A DNA stretch of 64,000 nt from the NCBI RefSeq assembly GCF_001050135.1, contig NZ_CP012040.1, forward strand, positions 3,245,001-3,309,000, written 5' to 3'. A program made the position numbers and the translations under genes. This document shows positions 43,902 through 52,513 of the stretch, one piece after another; the first letter of the stretch is position 1; each line of letters starts with the position of its first letter. The notes beneath the pieces are model-generated. The model ran no database searches. It saw only the letters and a program-made list of their open reading frames with translations, and was not told the DNA's origin. The DNA is from Cyclobacterium amurskyense (GTDB lineage: Bacteria > Bacteroidota > Bacteroidia > Cytophagales > Cyclobacteriaceae).

Positions 43902-45059
43902 TCAGTAAAGTTTTAATTGGGCATTGACCCACCTCTCTGGTATTTCTCCTTTTTGGGCTGTTTGGTAATCTTGGTAACTGCAGGGAATGATGGTGTCTCT
44001 GTTGTATTTTTCCCCTTTATTTCTAGGTATTTCTAACCACCATTTTCCACTTAACTTACTTTTGTAAAAGTGCAAAATAGAAGGCTTTGAGTCCAATGAG
44101 ACAGTGTATTTGGTATAATCGCTGCTTTTAAACGAAAGACTGTCTTTTCTTTGATGAAAACCTTCAATGAAATACCAAATCATGGTGGCAATCACCGATG
44201 CCGTCTTCATTCTTGAGTCGTCCAAATCTGCATGGTATCCATAGATACCTATTGAGCTGAGTTTTTCGTTAGTTCCTGCAAACCAGGAAATTTGGCAAGC
44301 TTCTTCTGCGCTTAAGCCAAAAGGTTGTGCACCTAAAGCTCCTGGTGCATCAGAGGAATTTATAGCGCAAATGTCAAAGCTGAGTATATCGGCATTTCTT
44401 ATTAGTGGTTCCGTTTCTTTAAAGTTATCCCTTAATTGGCCCAGTCGAATATGGTCAAAATACAACTTCTCAAGTGTAGTAACAAGTTCAGGGTCAGTAA
44501 GAAAGCTTTGGTAGGCCAGGTGAGAGTAATTGAACATGTAATTGGGCTCGTGAAGAACAAGTTCTTGGGAATGCAAGTCCTGTGGATTCCCCGAATCCTC
44601 CATATCCATTTTGGCATCAACTGTGAGTAAGCTTACCAACTTATTCATGTGCTGATAGGCTTTAAATTGACCTATATCTAAGTCATGACTTCCGCCTATA
44701 AATATGGGCAAGACCTGTGTTTTTAGCATCAACTCCCCGATTGAACTGATAAGTGAGCGGGTTTCAGTTAAATTTTCTCCGGTCTTTATATTTCCCAAGT
44801 CGGCTAAACTGTAATTACTTAAACCTTTCTTAAGGTGGAAAAGCTTTTTCCGAATACTTGAAGTGGTATTATTGGAGTTCTTTATGGATTCATCCCCTGT
44901 ACCTTTGTATTCTTCAATGCCTATTATGGCTATTTGAATCCCTTGCAAGTCTGGAAAAGTTTCTCCGTGGCAGTGAATATGATGAAAAAATGCATTGTGC
45001 CCATATTCATCGTTTAGAATTTCGGAAGGTATTGGTTCGAAAAATGCCTGTAAATCCAT
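43902..45059 (-). CDS. Arginase/agmatinase/formimidoylglutamase family protein with altered metal site
   Basis: 385 residues. The ureohydrolase fold is seen in IAIIGIEEYKG, PIFIGGSHDLDIGQF (GGxHD, a metal ligand), LLTVDAKMDMED and SFDICAINSSDAPGALG. In active arginases the second motif reads DAHxD and the third DxDxxDP; here His is Lys (DAKMD) and the second Asp of the third is Cys, so two or three Mn ligands are changed. Bacteroidota homologues are annotated formimidoylglutamase, but activity here is doubtful. A -7 box TAATTTTG is at 45084-45091. Confidence 0.78.
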   Translation of the reverse strand: MDLQAFFEPIPSEILNDEYGHNAFFHHIHCHGETFPDLQGIQIAIIGIEEYKGTGDESIKNSNNTTSSIRKKLFHLKKGLSNYSLADLGNIKTGENLTETRSLISSIGELMLKTQVLPIFIGGSHDLDIGQFKAYQHMNKLVSLLTVDAKMDMEDSGNPQDLHSQELVLHEPNYMFNYSHLAYQSFLTDPELVTTLEKLYFDHIRLGQLRDNFKETEPLIRNADILSFDICAINSSDAPGALGAQPFGLSAEEACQISWFAGTNEKLSSIGIYGYHADLDDSRMKTASVIATMIWYFIEGFHQRKDSLSFKSSDYTKYTVSLDSKPSILHFYKSKLSGKWWLEIPRNKGEKYNRDTIIPCSYQDYQTAQKGEIPERWVNAQLKLY

Positions 45060-45083
45060 GGGATGTGGTTAGAAATTGAATGT

Positions 45084-45091
45084 CAAAATTA
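45084..45091 (-). promoter_or_regulatory. Putative -7 box (TAATTTTG) of the arginase-family gene
   Basis: Exact TAnnTTTG on the minus strand 25 bases before the ATG, between the nqrF terminator and this gene. Confidence 0.5.
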
Positions 45092-45114
45092 TAGAAAAAG
45101 TAGGCATAAAAAAA

Positions 45115-45137
45115 GTCCCGTTAAACTTTAACGGGAC
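45115..45137 (-). terminator. Intrinsic terminator of nqrF
   Basis: GTCCCGTTA (45115-45123) pairs with TAACGGGAC (45129-45137), loop AACTT. On the minus strand it is followed by seven T (complement of 45108-45114). It lies 15 bases past the nqrF stop. Confidence 0.88.
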
Positions 45138-45151
45138 CCTTTGGTTAATTT

Positions 45152-46456
45152 TTATCCTCCGAAATCATCGAATCTGATATTCTCTTTCGGAACACCCAGA
45201 TCATCTAACATCTTAAGCACCGCTGAGTTCATCAGTGGAGGACCGCATAAGTAGTATTCGATCTCATCCGGCTCGTCAATATCTTTAAGGTAGTTGTCAT
45301 AAAGAACCTGGTGGATAAAGCCTACATAGCCATCACCCTCCTTGTCATCCATTGACTTTTTCACTTTCCAATTGTCCTCAGGTAGAGGTTCGGATAAGCC
45401 GATGTTGAAACTAAAATTCGGAAAATCTTTTTCTATACCTCTGAAATGTGGCGTGTAGAACAATTCTTTCTTAGATCGACCACCATACCAGTAAGAAACT
45501 TTTCTGTTAGTTTTCTCTGTGTGGAATAGGTGAAATAAATGAGACCTTAAAGGTGCCATTCCTGCACCACCACCAATGTAAATCATTTCTCTCTGAGTAG
45601 GGTTGATATGGAATTCACCATATGGTCCTGAGATAGTGACTTTGTCGCCTGGTACTCTAGAGAATACATAAGAAGAACATACACCTGGATTAACATCCAT
45701 CCATTTGTTATTTGCTCTGTCCCATGGTGGAGTGGCAATACGAATGGTAAGCATTACTATATTTCCTTCAGCAGGGTGGTTTGCCATGGAGTAAGCCCTA
45801 AATAGTGGCTCATCATTCTTCATGGAAAGATCCCAAAGACCAAATTTATCCCAATCACTTTGATAAACGTCTTTAGGGTGTCCTAATTCAGGATGAGGAG
45901 TGATATCCATACCTTTAAAAGAAACAGTGATGGCTGGAACATCTATTTGGATGTATCCTCCTGGCTCAAAATCCAGTGTTTCACCTTCAGGTAGTTTTAC
46001 CTTAAATTCTTTAATAAAAGTAGAAACGTTGTAATTGGAAATTACTTCACATTCCCATTTTTTGATTCCAAAGATTTCCTCAGGAATACGGATTTTCATG
46101 TCATTTTTTACCTTTACCTGGCAAGAAAGTCTAACATGGGTTTGTTTCTCTGCTCTGCTAAGGTGCCCCTCTTCAGTTGGAAGTACTTCCCCTCCACCTT
46201 CTTCAATGGTACACTTGCACATGGCACAAGTACCACCGCCTCCGCATGCGGAAGGAAGGAAGATTTTTTTACTGCTTAGGGTATTCAGCAGGGTAGATCC
46301 TGCTGAAGCAATTAGAGGGTTTTTTTCGTCCCCATTAATGATGATTTTTACATCTCCTGACGACACCAACTTTGACTGGGCAAAAAGAAGAACAAACACC
46401 AGTAGCAGAATTATAATGGTAAATGCTACTATCGAAGTAATGATTACTGAACTCAT
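45152..46456 (-). CDS. nqrF: Na+-translocating NADH:quinone reductase subunit F
   Basis: 434 residues. N-terminal membrane helix (about 5-27), a plant-type 2Fe-2S ferredoxin domain with SACGGGGTCAMCKC (about 70-83) and SCQVKV (about 115), FAD-binding RAYSMANHP, and the NAD(H) domain with YIGGGAGMAPLRSHL and C-terminal YYLCGPPLMNSAV. NqrF takes electrons from NADH into the sodium-pumping complex. The partner genes nqrA-E, normally directly upstream, are absent here: accD lies there instead. Promoter box TATATTTG 46506-46513. Confidence 0.94.
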   Translation of the reverse strand: MSSVIITSIVAFTIIILLLVFVLLFAQSKLVSSGDVKIIINGDEKNPLIASAGSTLLNTLSSKKIFLPSACGGGGTCAMCKCTIEEGGGEVLPTEEGHLSRAEKQTHVRLSCQVKVKNDMKIRIPEEIFGIKKWECEVISNYNVSTFIKEFKVKLPEGETLDFEPGGYIQIDVPAITVSFKGMDITPHPELGHPKDVYQSDWDKFGLWDLSMKNDEPLFRAYSMANHPAEGNIVMLTIRIATPPWDRANNKWMDVNPGVCSSYVFSRVPGDKVTISGPYGEFHINPTQREMIYIGGGAGMAPLRSHLFHLFHTEKTNRKVSYWYGGRSKKELFYTPHFRGIEKDFPNFSFNIGLSEPLPEDNWKVKKSMDDKEGDGYVGFIHQVLYDNYLKDIDEPDEIEYYLCGPPLMNSAVLKMLDDLGVPKENIRFDDFGG

Positions 46457-46505
46457 TTAATAAATTTTTATCTTTATCAGTATGTTTAACTGGTTTTGAA
46501 TCCTA

Positions 46506-46513
46506 CAAATATA
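46506..46513 (-). promoter_or_regulatory. Putative -7 box (TATATTTG) of nqrF
   Basis: Exact TAnnTTTG on the minus strand 50 bases before the nqrF ATG. This supports transcription of nqrF on its own. Confidence 0.5.
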
Positions 46514-46580
46514 TTTATAATTCCCCAAAACCATCACAATCTTAGGATATTTTAATCCATGGATTTAATATAATTTCAAT

Positions 46581-47423
46581 CTATTGTCGGAGAAGGTTTA
46601 GCAAGGTGTACAATCTGTTTTTTAACTGCCTTCTATCAATAATAAAGTCTAAGAAACCATGTTCCAAAACAAACTCTGAACTTTGGAAGCCCTTTGGCAG
46701 ATCCTTACCTATTGTCTCCCTGATTACTCTAGGTCCTGCAAAGCCGATTAATGCTCCTGGTTCAGCAATGTTAAAATCGCCCAACATAGCAAATGAAGCC
46801 GTAACTCCGCCGGTTGTAGGGTCGGTCATCAACGAGATATATGGAATACCTGCTTCGTCCAATAGTGAGAGTTTGGCAGAAGTCTTGGCCATTTGCATAA
46901 GGCTAAAACCTGCTTCCATCATTCTTGCACCACCTGATTTGGAAATCATCAAAAAGGGAACCTTGTGTTTTAATGCGTAATCAATTGCCCTGGCAATTTT
47001 CTCACCTACCACAGAACCCATAGATCCACCTATGAAATTAAAATCCATACAGGTGATCACGATGTCCAAACCGTTTAACTTGCCTACGCCCGTTCTGGCA
47101 GCATCCTTCAGATTAGTTTTGGCTATGGTGTCTTTGATTCTTACAGGATAGGGTTTGCTATCTACAAAATTCAAAGGATCACCAGAGATCATGTCCTTGT
47201 CCAATTCCTTAAATTGGTTGTCATCAAATAAAATCTCAAAGTATTCCTTCGATCCTATTTTTACATGGTAGTCATCATCTGGACAAACGTAGGAATTGTT
47301 TTTCAACTCCCGGGTGTGAATGATATTCCCTTTCGGGGTTTTATACCACAATCCATCCGGAGTATCTTTCTTCTCTTCTGTTGAAGTTTTGATTCCGGCA
47401 TCTTTTCTTTTAAACCAAGCCAT
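46581..47423 (-). CDS. accD: Acetyl-CoA carboxylase carboxyltransferase, beta subunit
   Basis: 280 residues. Crotonase-fold carboxyltransferase: GLDIVITCMDFNFIGGSMGSVVGEKI, SKSGGARMMEAGFSLMQMAKT, LMTDPTTGGVTASFAMLGD, GFAGPRVIRETIGKDLPKGFQ. It makes malonyl-CoA together with AccA and biotinylated AccB. The N-terminal zinc ribbon has lost its Cys ligands (LWYKTPKGNIIHTRELKNN, one Cys only), as in other Bacteroidota AccD. A -7 box TAAATTTG is at 47463-47470. Confidence 0.95.
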   Translation of the reverse strand: MAWFKRKDAGIKTSTEEKKDTPDGLWYKTPKGNIIHTRELKNNSYVCPDDDYHVKIGSKEYFEILFDDNQFKELDKDMISGDPLNFVDSKPYPVRIKDTIAKTNLKDAARTGVGKLNGLDIVITCMDFNFIGGSMGSVVGEKIARAIDYALKHKVPFLMISKSGGARMMEAGFSLMQMAKTSAKLSLLDEAGIPYISLMTDPTTGGVTASFAMLGDFNIAEPGALIGFAGPRVIRETIGKDLPKGFQSSEFVLEHGFLDFIIDRRQLKNRLYTLLNLLRQ

Positions 47424-47462
47424 AAAGTTTTGTTTAAATTATCCCAAACCAAATTGGGATTC

Positions 47463-47470
47463 CAAATTTA
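47463..47470 (-). promoter_or_regulatory. Putative -7 box (TAAATTTG) of accD
   Basis: Exact TAnnTTTG on the minus strand 40 bases before the accD ATG. Confidence 0.45.
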
Positions 47471-47526
47471 TAGGTAATATCTGTTAAATAAAACCAAAAT
47501 CTGTTTTCTCGAAAAGATTGCCTCAA

Positions 47527-48582
47527 TTAATCTTCCTGTTTCCCTGTAGCTTTCTCCATTAATACCCTTGATTTAGGGAGTGAATTGGGTTGGGTTTTTT
47601 GTAGGTAAAGAAGTAGCTCTTCCCTTACCAAACACCTCAAATCGAATGCGGTTGGGCTATCCTTGGCACTCATTAGGCACCTCAATTCAATGGTTTTTTC
47701 TGTCCAATCGGTAACTTGGAGTACCTGTACTTTTTTATCCCAAAGAGGAGTGGCTTCCAAGATTTCTTTTAATTTAGTTTTTATTTCACCTACTGAAACA
47801 GTAGGGTCTACGTAAATGAATACCGTTCCCCATATAGCAGCTGTAGTTCTAGTCCAATTTTGAAATGGTTTTTCTATAAAGTAATTGATAGGTAGCACCA
47901 GTCTTCTTTGGTCCCAAATCTGAACGACCACGTAAGTAAGGTTGATCTCTTCTATCTTGCCCCATTCCCCTTCTACAACCACTACATCATCAATACGAAT
48001 AGGCTGGGTAAAAGCAATCTGAAACCCTGCCAGTAAATTAGCGATAGATTTCTGTGCCGCAAAACCGATGATTATTCCTAAAATCCCTGCCGAAGTCAAA
48101 AGTCCAGTGCCAATTTTTCTAGCAGATTCGAAATTCATTAAAATAGCCGCAAAAGCAATGACCACAACTCCAATGATAAATAGTTTTCTGATAAAGGCAA
48201 CCTGGGTAATTACCCTTCTTTCTCTAAGATTATCCTCCTTGTCATAGGTGAATTTTTCTAGAAAAATATGGCGTATTACATTTGAAAACTCAATAATAAT
48301 CCATGTAAGGGTAATTATGGATAGAACAACAAAAAACCTTTGTCTACCGATATAGAGTAGGTTTGGTGGTGAGAAATAGGGCTCAATTATGGGGAAAACA
48401 GCAAAAAAGAAGCCCCACTTTAGTGATTGTGTAAATTTCCCAATCGATCTTTTAACCCTGCTGCTACTGGGCTTGTAGAACAACTTTACAATTTGCGGTA
48501 ATGCAAATTGCAAAATTAAATGAATTAAGATCAACAGGCCTAAGCTGGTCCCTAAGAACAGTAAAGTGTCTTTTTCAATCAT
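47527..48582 (-). CDS. Mechanosensitive ion channel, MscS family
   Basis: 351 residues. Five hydrophobic segments, the last being the pore helix TM3 (GLLTSAGILGIIIGFAAQKSIANLLAGFQI), here split for length: the AxxxG packing and Q-S-ANLLAG end are typical. After it the beta domain starts RIDDVVVVEGEWGKIEEINLTYVVVQIWD (PIRIDD, G.V..I), with LVLPINYFIEKPFQNWTR. It opens under membrane tension and lets solutes out on osmotic downshock. Genes on both sides are unrelated; CstA is divergent. Confidence 0.92.
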   Translation of the reverse strand: MIEKDTLLFLGTSLGLLILIHLILQFALPQIVKLFYKPSSSRVKRSIGKFTQSLKWGFFFAVFPIIEPYFSPPNLLYIGRQRFFVVLSIITLTWIIIEFSNVIRHIFLEKFTYDKEDNLRERRVITQVAFIRKLFIIGVVVIAFAAILMNFESARKIGTGLLTSAGILGIIIGFAAQKSIANLLAGFQIAFTQPIRIDDVVVVEGEWGKIEEINLTYVVVQIWDQRRLVLPINYFIEKPFQNWTRTTAAIWGTVFIYVDPTVSVGEIKTKLKEILEATPLWDKKVQVLQVTDWTEKTIELRCLMSAKDSPTAFDLRCLVREELLLYLQKTQPNSLPKSRVLMEKATGKQED

Positions 48583-48741
48583 CTTGTTGAAGAAAATAAT
48601 GAGGGGATTTTTATTAAAAAGAAAAATGTGTTGGGTCTTCTACCTTTACCATTGGTACTAAATATTTTTATAAATTAGGGTTTATTTCCGATGAAATCAA
48701 TTTTCTATTTAACTTTAAGCCCTCAATAATAGATCCAAAAC

Positions 48742-50379
48742 ATGCAACTCACTTATCTATTCCTATTTTCCGCCATTATTCTGATAGGCGCGTATTTCAC
48801 CTATGGTAAATATGTATTCAAAAAGTTCAAAATTAATGATGACAATATAGCCCCGTCCCACCGACTCAAGGATGGTGTGGATTATGTACCAAGTAAGCCA
48901 GTGGTAGTCCTTGGTCATCATTTTGCTTCAATAGCAGGAGCTGGGCCAATAGTAGGGCCAATAATAGCGGTTACCTTTGGTTGGATACCTGCTGTTATTT
49001 GGATATTGATAGGAGGTATATTCTTTGGTGCAGTCCATGATTTGGGAAGTATGGTGGCCTCTTTAAGAAACGATGGTAAATCTATAGGTGTTATAATTCA
49101 AAATACTATAGGTAAGAAAGGAAAAAGGCTTTTTATCCTTTTTAGTTTTTCAACTTTGATTTTGATTATTGCAGTTTTTGCAGACATTATAGCCAAAACT
49201 TTTATCAACAACCCGGGAGTGGCCTCTGCTTCTATTTTATTTATTTTACTGGCAGTGGTTTTTGGCTTTGTAATAAAGGTAACCGAAAACAAAAAGTCTG
49301 CATTCCTCATTGCTTCTGTAGTGGGGGTGGTAGTGATGTATTACTTCGTCTACCTGGGAATGCAAGTTCCTTTTGAACTCAATTACCAAACATGGATTTA
49401 TATATTGCTCATTTATGCATTTATAGCTTCAGTGACTCCGGTATCAATGTTGTTGCAGCCAAGGGATTACTTGAATAGCTTCTTGCTATATGGATTAATT
49501 ATTGCAGCTATAGTGGGTGTGGTAATTGCAAACCCAACCATAGTGATGGATACAGAGGTGCATATTACAAATGAAAACCTTGGATACTTGTTTCCAGTAT
49601 TGTTTGTCACCATTGCCTGCGGTGCCATTAGTGGCTTTCACTCTTTGGTAGCATCTGGGACTACTTCCAAGCAATTGGATAAAGAAAGTGATGCCAAGGT
49701 TGTAGGCTATGGAGGGATGCTTATAGAGTCCTTTTTAGCAATTATTTCTGTTGGAGCAGTAATCGTATTAAGCCGTACAGATTATTTGTCAAGATTAGGT
49801 GAGGAAGGCCCTGTGCCTTTGTTTGCCGATGGTTTAGGGGCGATTATTTCTTCCATGGGGATTTCTGAGACTTTTGCCATTGGATTCGTAGCCCTCACAG
49901 TTTCGGCTTTTGCATTAACAACCCTAGATACCTGTACCAGGCTAGCACGATTTACCCTTCAAGAGTATTTCGAAGATGTTGAACAGCCAATAGGTAAGAA
50001 AATCTCTCAAAACAGGTACATTTCCACCAGTGTTGTAGTTGTGCTGTCAGTGCTTTTATTGGGTAGTGGAGGGTTTGCTACCTTATGGCCGATATTTGGA
50101 TCAGCTAATCAGCTTTTGGCTGCGCTTGCCCTCTTGACCATCTCTGTTTGGTTGATCAAAAAGGACATTAATCCGACCTTCGTGACCATACCAATGTTCT
50201 TTATGTTTACCGTTACATTGACATCACTAGGACTCTTTGCCTATCAAAATTTCCAGAAAAATGCCTATGTGCTTGCCTTTATCGCTGCGGTATTGTTCAT
50301 TCTGTCCTTTGCATTGATTTTCCTTGCTAGAAAAAGCTTGATTAAAGAAGTCAATAAGTCCAAAGAGTTAGTAAATTAA
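48742..50379 (+). CDS. cstA: Carbon starvation protein CstA family, peptide/pyruvate transporter-like
   Basis: 545 residues with about 15 membrane segments, the short form. Signatures: YGKYVFKKFKINDDNIAPSHRLKDGVDYVP, VLGHHFASIAGAGPIVGPIIAV, ISGFHSLVASGTTSKQLDKESDAK, ALTTLDTCTRLARF, and PIFGSANQLLAALAL, all family-specific. CstA proteins take up pyruvate or peptides when carbon is short. A TACCTTTA near-consensus box at 48641-48648 may be its promoter. A strong terminator follows its stop. Confidence 0.9.
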   Translation: MQLTYLFLFSAIILIGAYFTYGKYVFKKFKINDDNIAPSHRLKDGVDYVPSKPVVVLGHHFASIAGAGPIVGPIIAVTFGWIPAVIWILIGGIFFGAVHDLGSMVASLRNDGKSIGVIIQNTIGKKGKRLFILFSFSTLILIIAVFADIIAKTFINNPGVASASILFILLAVVFGFVIKVTENKKSAFLIASVVGVVVMYYFVYLGMQVPFELNYQTWIYILLIYAFIASVTPVSMLLQPRDYLNSFLLYGLIIAAIVGVVIANPTIVMDTEVHITNENLGYLFPVLFVTIACGAISGFHSLVASGTTSKQLDKESDAKVVGYGGMLIESFLAIISVGAVIVLSRTDYLSRLGEEGPVPLFADGLGAIISSMGISETFAIGFVALTVSAFALTTLDTCTRLARFTLQEYFEDVEQPIGKKISQNRYISTSVVVVLSVLLLGSGGFATLWPIFGSANQLLAALALLTISVWLIKKDINPTFVTIPMFFMFTVTLTSLGLFAYQNFQKNAYVLAFIAAVLFILSFALIFLARKSLIKEVNKSKELVN

Positions 50380-50380
50380 A

Positions 50381-50429
50381 AAAGTCGCCCCATCAAATGA
50401 ACATTAAGTCCTTTTGATGGGGCGACTTT
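50381..50429 (+). terminator. Intrinsic terminator of cstA
   Basis: A perfect 17-bp stem (50381-50397 with 50413-50429, arms AAAGTCGCCCCATCAAA and complement) and 15-base loop start two bases past the stop codon. The arm itself ends in TTT. Confidence 0.88.
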
Positions 50430-50522
50430 AACTAGAAATAAAAAACATTAAACAGATCCATGGACGACAGCTAAGGTCAATTTGGAAAGTTAATGTATGG
50501 CCATAAATAGCCAGCTCAATTT

Positions 50523-50673
50523 AACCCGAATTATGTAATAAGATTTTTCCGCCCTGACAATTGTTAGGGGTAAAGCCTGTTCCGTGTTTACTGGAAGTAT
50601 TGTAATCGCAAGATACCAGATTGTTTGAGGCGATTTCAGCATGCAGAAGATTTTCTATTGCATATTTCGGGTT
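50523..50673 (-). repeat. Structured intergenic repeat, 151-bp internally deleted copy, inverted
   Basis: On the minus strand the ends read AACCCGAAATATGCAATAG and, at the other end inward, AACCCGAATTATGTAATA, the best-matched terminal repeats of the four copies. The middle is more diverged and lacks about 60 bases, including the CATAGC-ggt-GCTATG hairpin, but keeps the AATCGC..TTGCGATT stem partners and the CCC..GTCAGGG block. Confidence 0.8.
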
Positions 50674-50760
50674 TAAGCAGTGTTTTTTTCATGGCTTCAA
50701 TTGTGAGTTGATTACATCAGGTAAATGAAGCTCAATTTTTTTGCGTTTAAATAAAGATGT

Positions 50761-51345
50761 TTAAAAGAGGTTGAATCCTACAGAGAGCATGATTTGATTT
50801 TGTCTTTGGTCAGTAGGTATTTCTCCAAACTTGTTCACTGAATTGGTCAATGGCCCTTCATATTTTAAATCAAGTAACAAATTTCCAATATCTACGCCTA
50901 CACCTGCTTGGTAGCCAAAAGTGAAATCATCAGAAGGAGGAGCGTACTTAAGCACGGTATTTCCATCCCTAGCGGTAATGTCTCCATTTAGCATATAGCT
51001 AGCTATCGGCCCAGCTTGGATACGAAAGATGTTTCCTAACTTAACGCCCAACATAAATGGGACATCCAACCGATCAAATTCAGAATCATAACTGAAAGTA
51101 TTGTCCTTGAAGGACCCACCAGTGTTGGTATAAAGAATTTCTGGTTGTAAGTAAACGGCGGCCAAATTGACGCGAGCGAAAATCCCCACATGATAGCCCA
51201 TCTGGGAATCATCACCTTTAAACCCTTCTGAAACTTGAACATTACCCTGCGAAACACCAATTTTTGGTCCCACAGACAATATCTGCGCATTAAGCTGTGT
51301 CAGTCCTATTCCCGAGAGGAATAAAATAATCCATACTTTTTTCAT
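50761..51345 (-). CDS. Outer-membrane beta-barrel (porin-like, OmpW/PorT-type) protein
   Basis: 194 residues, Sec signal (1-20, ending LNAQ). The rest alternates hydrophobic and polar residues as in an eight-strand barrel, with VGPKIGVSQGNVQ, VYLQPEILYTNTGGSFK, LGVKLGNIFRIQAGPIASYML, GYQAGVGVDIGNLLLDLKYEG and the end IMLSVGFNLF (aromatic C terminus for outer-membrane insertion). Typical Bacteroidota PF13568 porin-family protein; function unknown. Not in an operon. Confidence 0.88.
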   Translation of the reverse strand: MKKVWIILFLSGIGLTQLNAQILSVGPKIGVSQGNVQVSEGFKGDDSQMGYHVGIFARVNLAAVYLQPEILYTNTGGSFKDNTFSYDSEFDRLDVPFMLGVKLGNIFRIQAGPIASYMLNGDITARDGNTVLKYAPPSDDFTFGYQAGVGVDIGNLLLDLKYEGPLTNSVNKFGEIPTDQRQNQIMLSVGFNLF

Positions 51346-51710
51346 TTTTTTGGCTTTAAGTTAAATAAATAGTGTTTTCTTTCAACTTATTTATAACTAA
51401 TTCTATGCCGAATTATTATTTAACTGAAGAAAAATTTAAAATCAATTCAGGTTAAACTCTAAATTGAAAACAGGGTTACGTTGGGGTATGGAATCATTTC
51501 ACGATCAGACTCTTTAGTTGCTATTTTCGATTTTAGCTGTCCTATGATACCTTGGCTTTTATATTGTGTAACGATCTCTTTGGAGTTGAGGAAAAGCAGG
51601 TTTAATCTGGGATTGGAAGAAAAACTTTCAATATAAAGCATAGAAAGTGTGCTTTTGGTCGTTATAATCTCTGTGCTATTTTTAAATTATCTGATTAATA
51701 GTTGCTTGTG
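51346..51710. other. Intergenic region, nothing recognised
   Basis: 365 AT-rich bases between divergent genes. A 60-codon minus-strand frame (51459-51641) has no recognisable features and is not taken as a gene. Confidence 0.5.
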
Positions 51711-51718
51711 TAATTTTG
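51711..51718 (+). promoter_or_regulatory. Putative -7 box (TAATTTTG) of the metzincin-like gene
   Basis: Exact TAnnTTTG only ten bases before the ATG at 51729, predicting a leader of about five or six bases. Confidence 0.5.
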
Positions 51719-51728
51719 AACCACTTAT

Positions 51729-52505
51729 ATGAAAAGATTTTATTTTAAAACATTGGTTTTCACATGCATGACTTTATGCTTTTACTCTTGCGTGGAAACT
51801 ACACCCGAAAACAAAGTAGATTTGTACTCAGGTGTTGGGGCAGCAAGGTGGGATGTAGGTAAATCCGCTAATTTTTTATTGTCCGACGAACTATTTACAG
51901 CCTTGGAATTGGAATTGGTTTATATGGAAGGATATAAACCCACTGTAAAAATGGTTGAATCCATGATTTCATTTTTAGGAAAATACGCCTTCAAACCTGA
52001 AGGTATTACGGTCATTGAGAAAGAAATTCCAGCCATGGACAAAGGCGAATACACTACAGAAGAGATAGCTAAAATTGAAGAGGATTACCGTCAACATTAC
52101 AATGCAGGGAAAACGCTGTCTGTTTTTTTGTTGGTGGTGGATGGAGATTTTAAGAAGAATGATGAAAGCACTTTTACAATAGGGGCCGCTTATAGAAATA
52201 CAAGTATAGTGTTGTTTGGAAATCGAATTGAAGAGAATTCAGGTGGATTTATTAAACCCAGTAAAGAAACTTTAGAAACCACAGTAGCCTTGCACGAATT
52301 GGGACACCTTATGGGGTTAGTAAATGTAGGTACGGATATGGTGGTCCCACATGAGGACCAGGAAAATGAAAATCACTGTGACAATGAGGATTGTTTAATG
52401 TACTGGGCAATTGAAACCAAAAGCATATTTAATTACATGCGTCAAACTGTCCCTACATTGGATGATAATTGCGAAATGGATCTTAGAGGGAATGGAGGTA
52501 GGTGA
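51729..52505 (+). CDS. Metzincin-like zinc metallopeptidase lipoprotein
   Basis: 258 residues. Lipoprotein signal with CFYSCVET (Cys21). Zinc site HELGHLMGLVNVG (HExxHxxG, about residues 188-200), then after an acidic insert NHCDNEDCLMYW, that is HC-x4-C-x-M, the arrangement of the archaemetzincin family with its third His, Cys pair and Met-turn, though an insert of about 16 residues separates the two halves. The N-terminal region includes AGKTLSVFLLVVDGDF and IVLFGNRI. A surface-anchored protease is inferred; the substrate is unknown. A copy of the structured repeat starts nine bases after its stop. Confidence 0.75.
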   Translation: MKRFYFKTLVFTCMTLCFYSCVETTPENKVDLYSGVGAARWDVGKSANFLLSDELFTALELELVYMEGYKPTVKMVESMISFLGKYAFKPEGITVIEKEIPAMDKGEYTTEEIAKIEEDYRQHYNAGKTLSVFLLVVDGDFKKNDESTFTIGAAYRNTSIVLFGNRIEENSGGFIKPSKETLETTVALHELGHLMGLVNVGTDMVVPHEDQENENHCDNEDCLMYWAIETKSIFNYMRQTVPTLDDNCEMDLRGNGGR

Positions 52506-52513
52506 TGATGTTT

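Noticed and set aside
46549..46570. AATCCATGGATT palindrome after accD
   Set aside because: Too short and without a T-run or a second copy; probably chance.
51459..51641. 60-codon minus-strand frame in the gap before the metzincin-like gene
   Set aside because: No recognisable motif, signal or coding-like composition.
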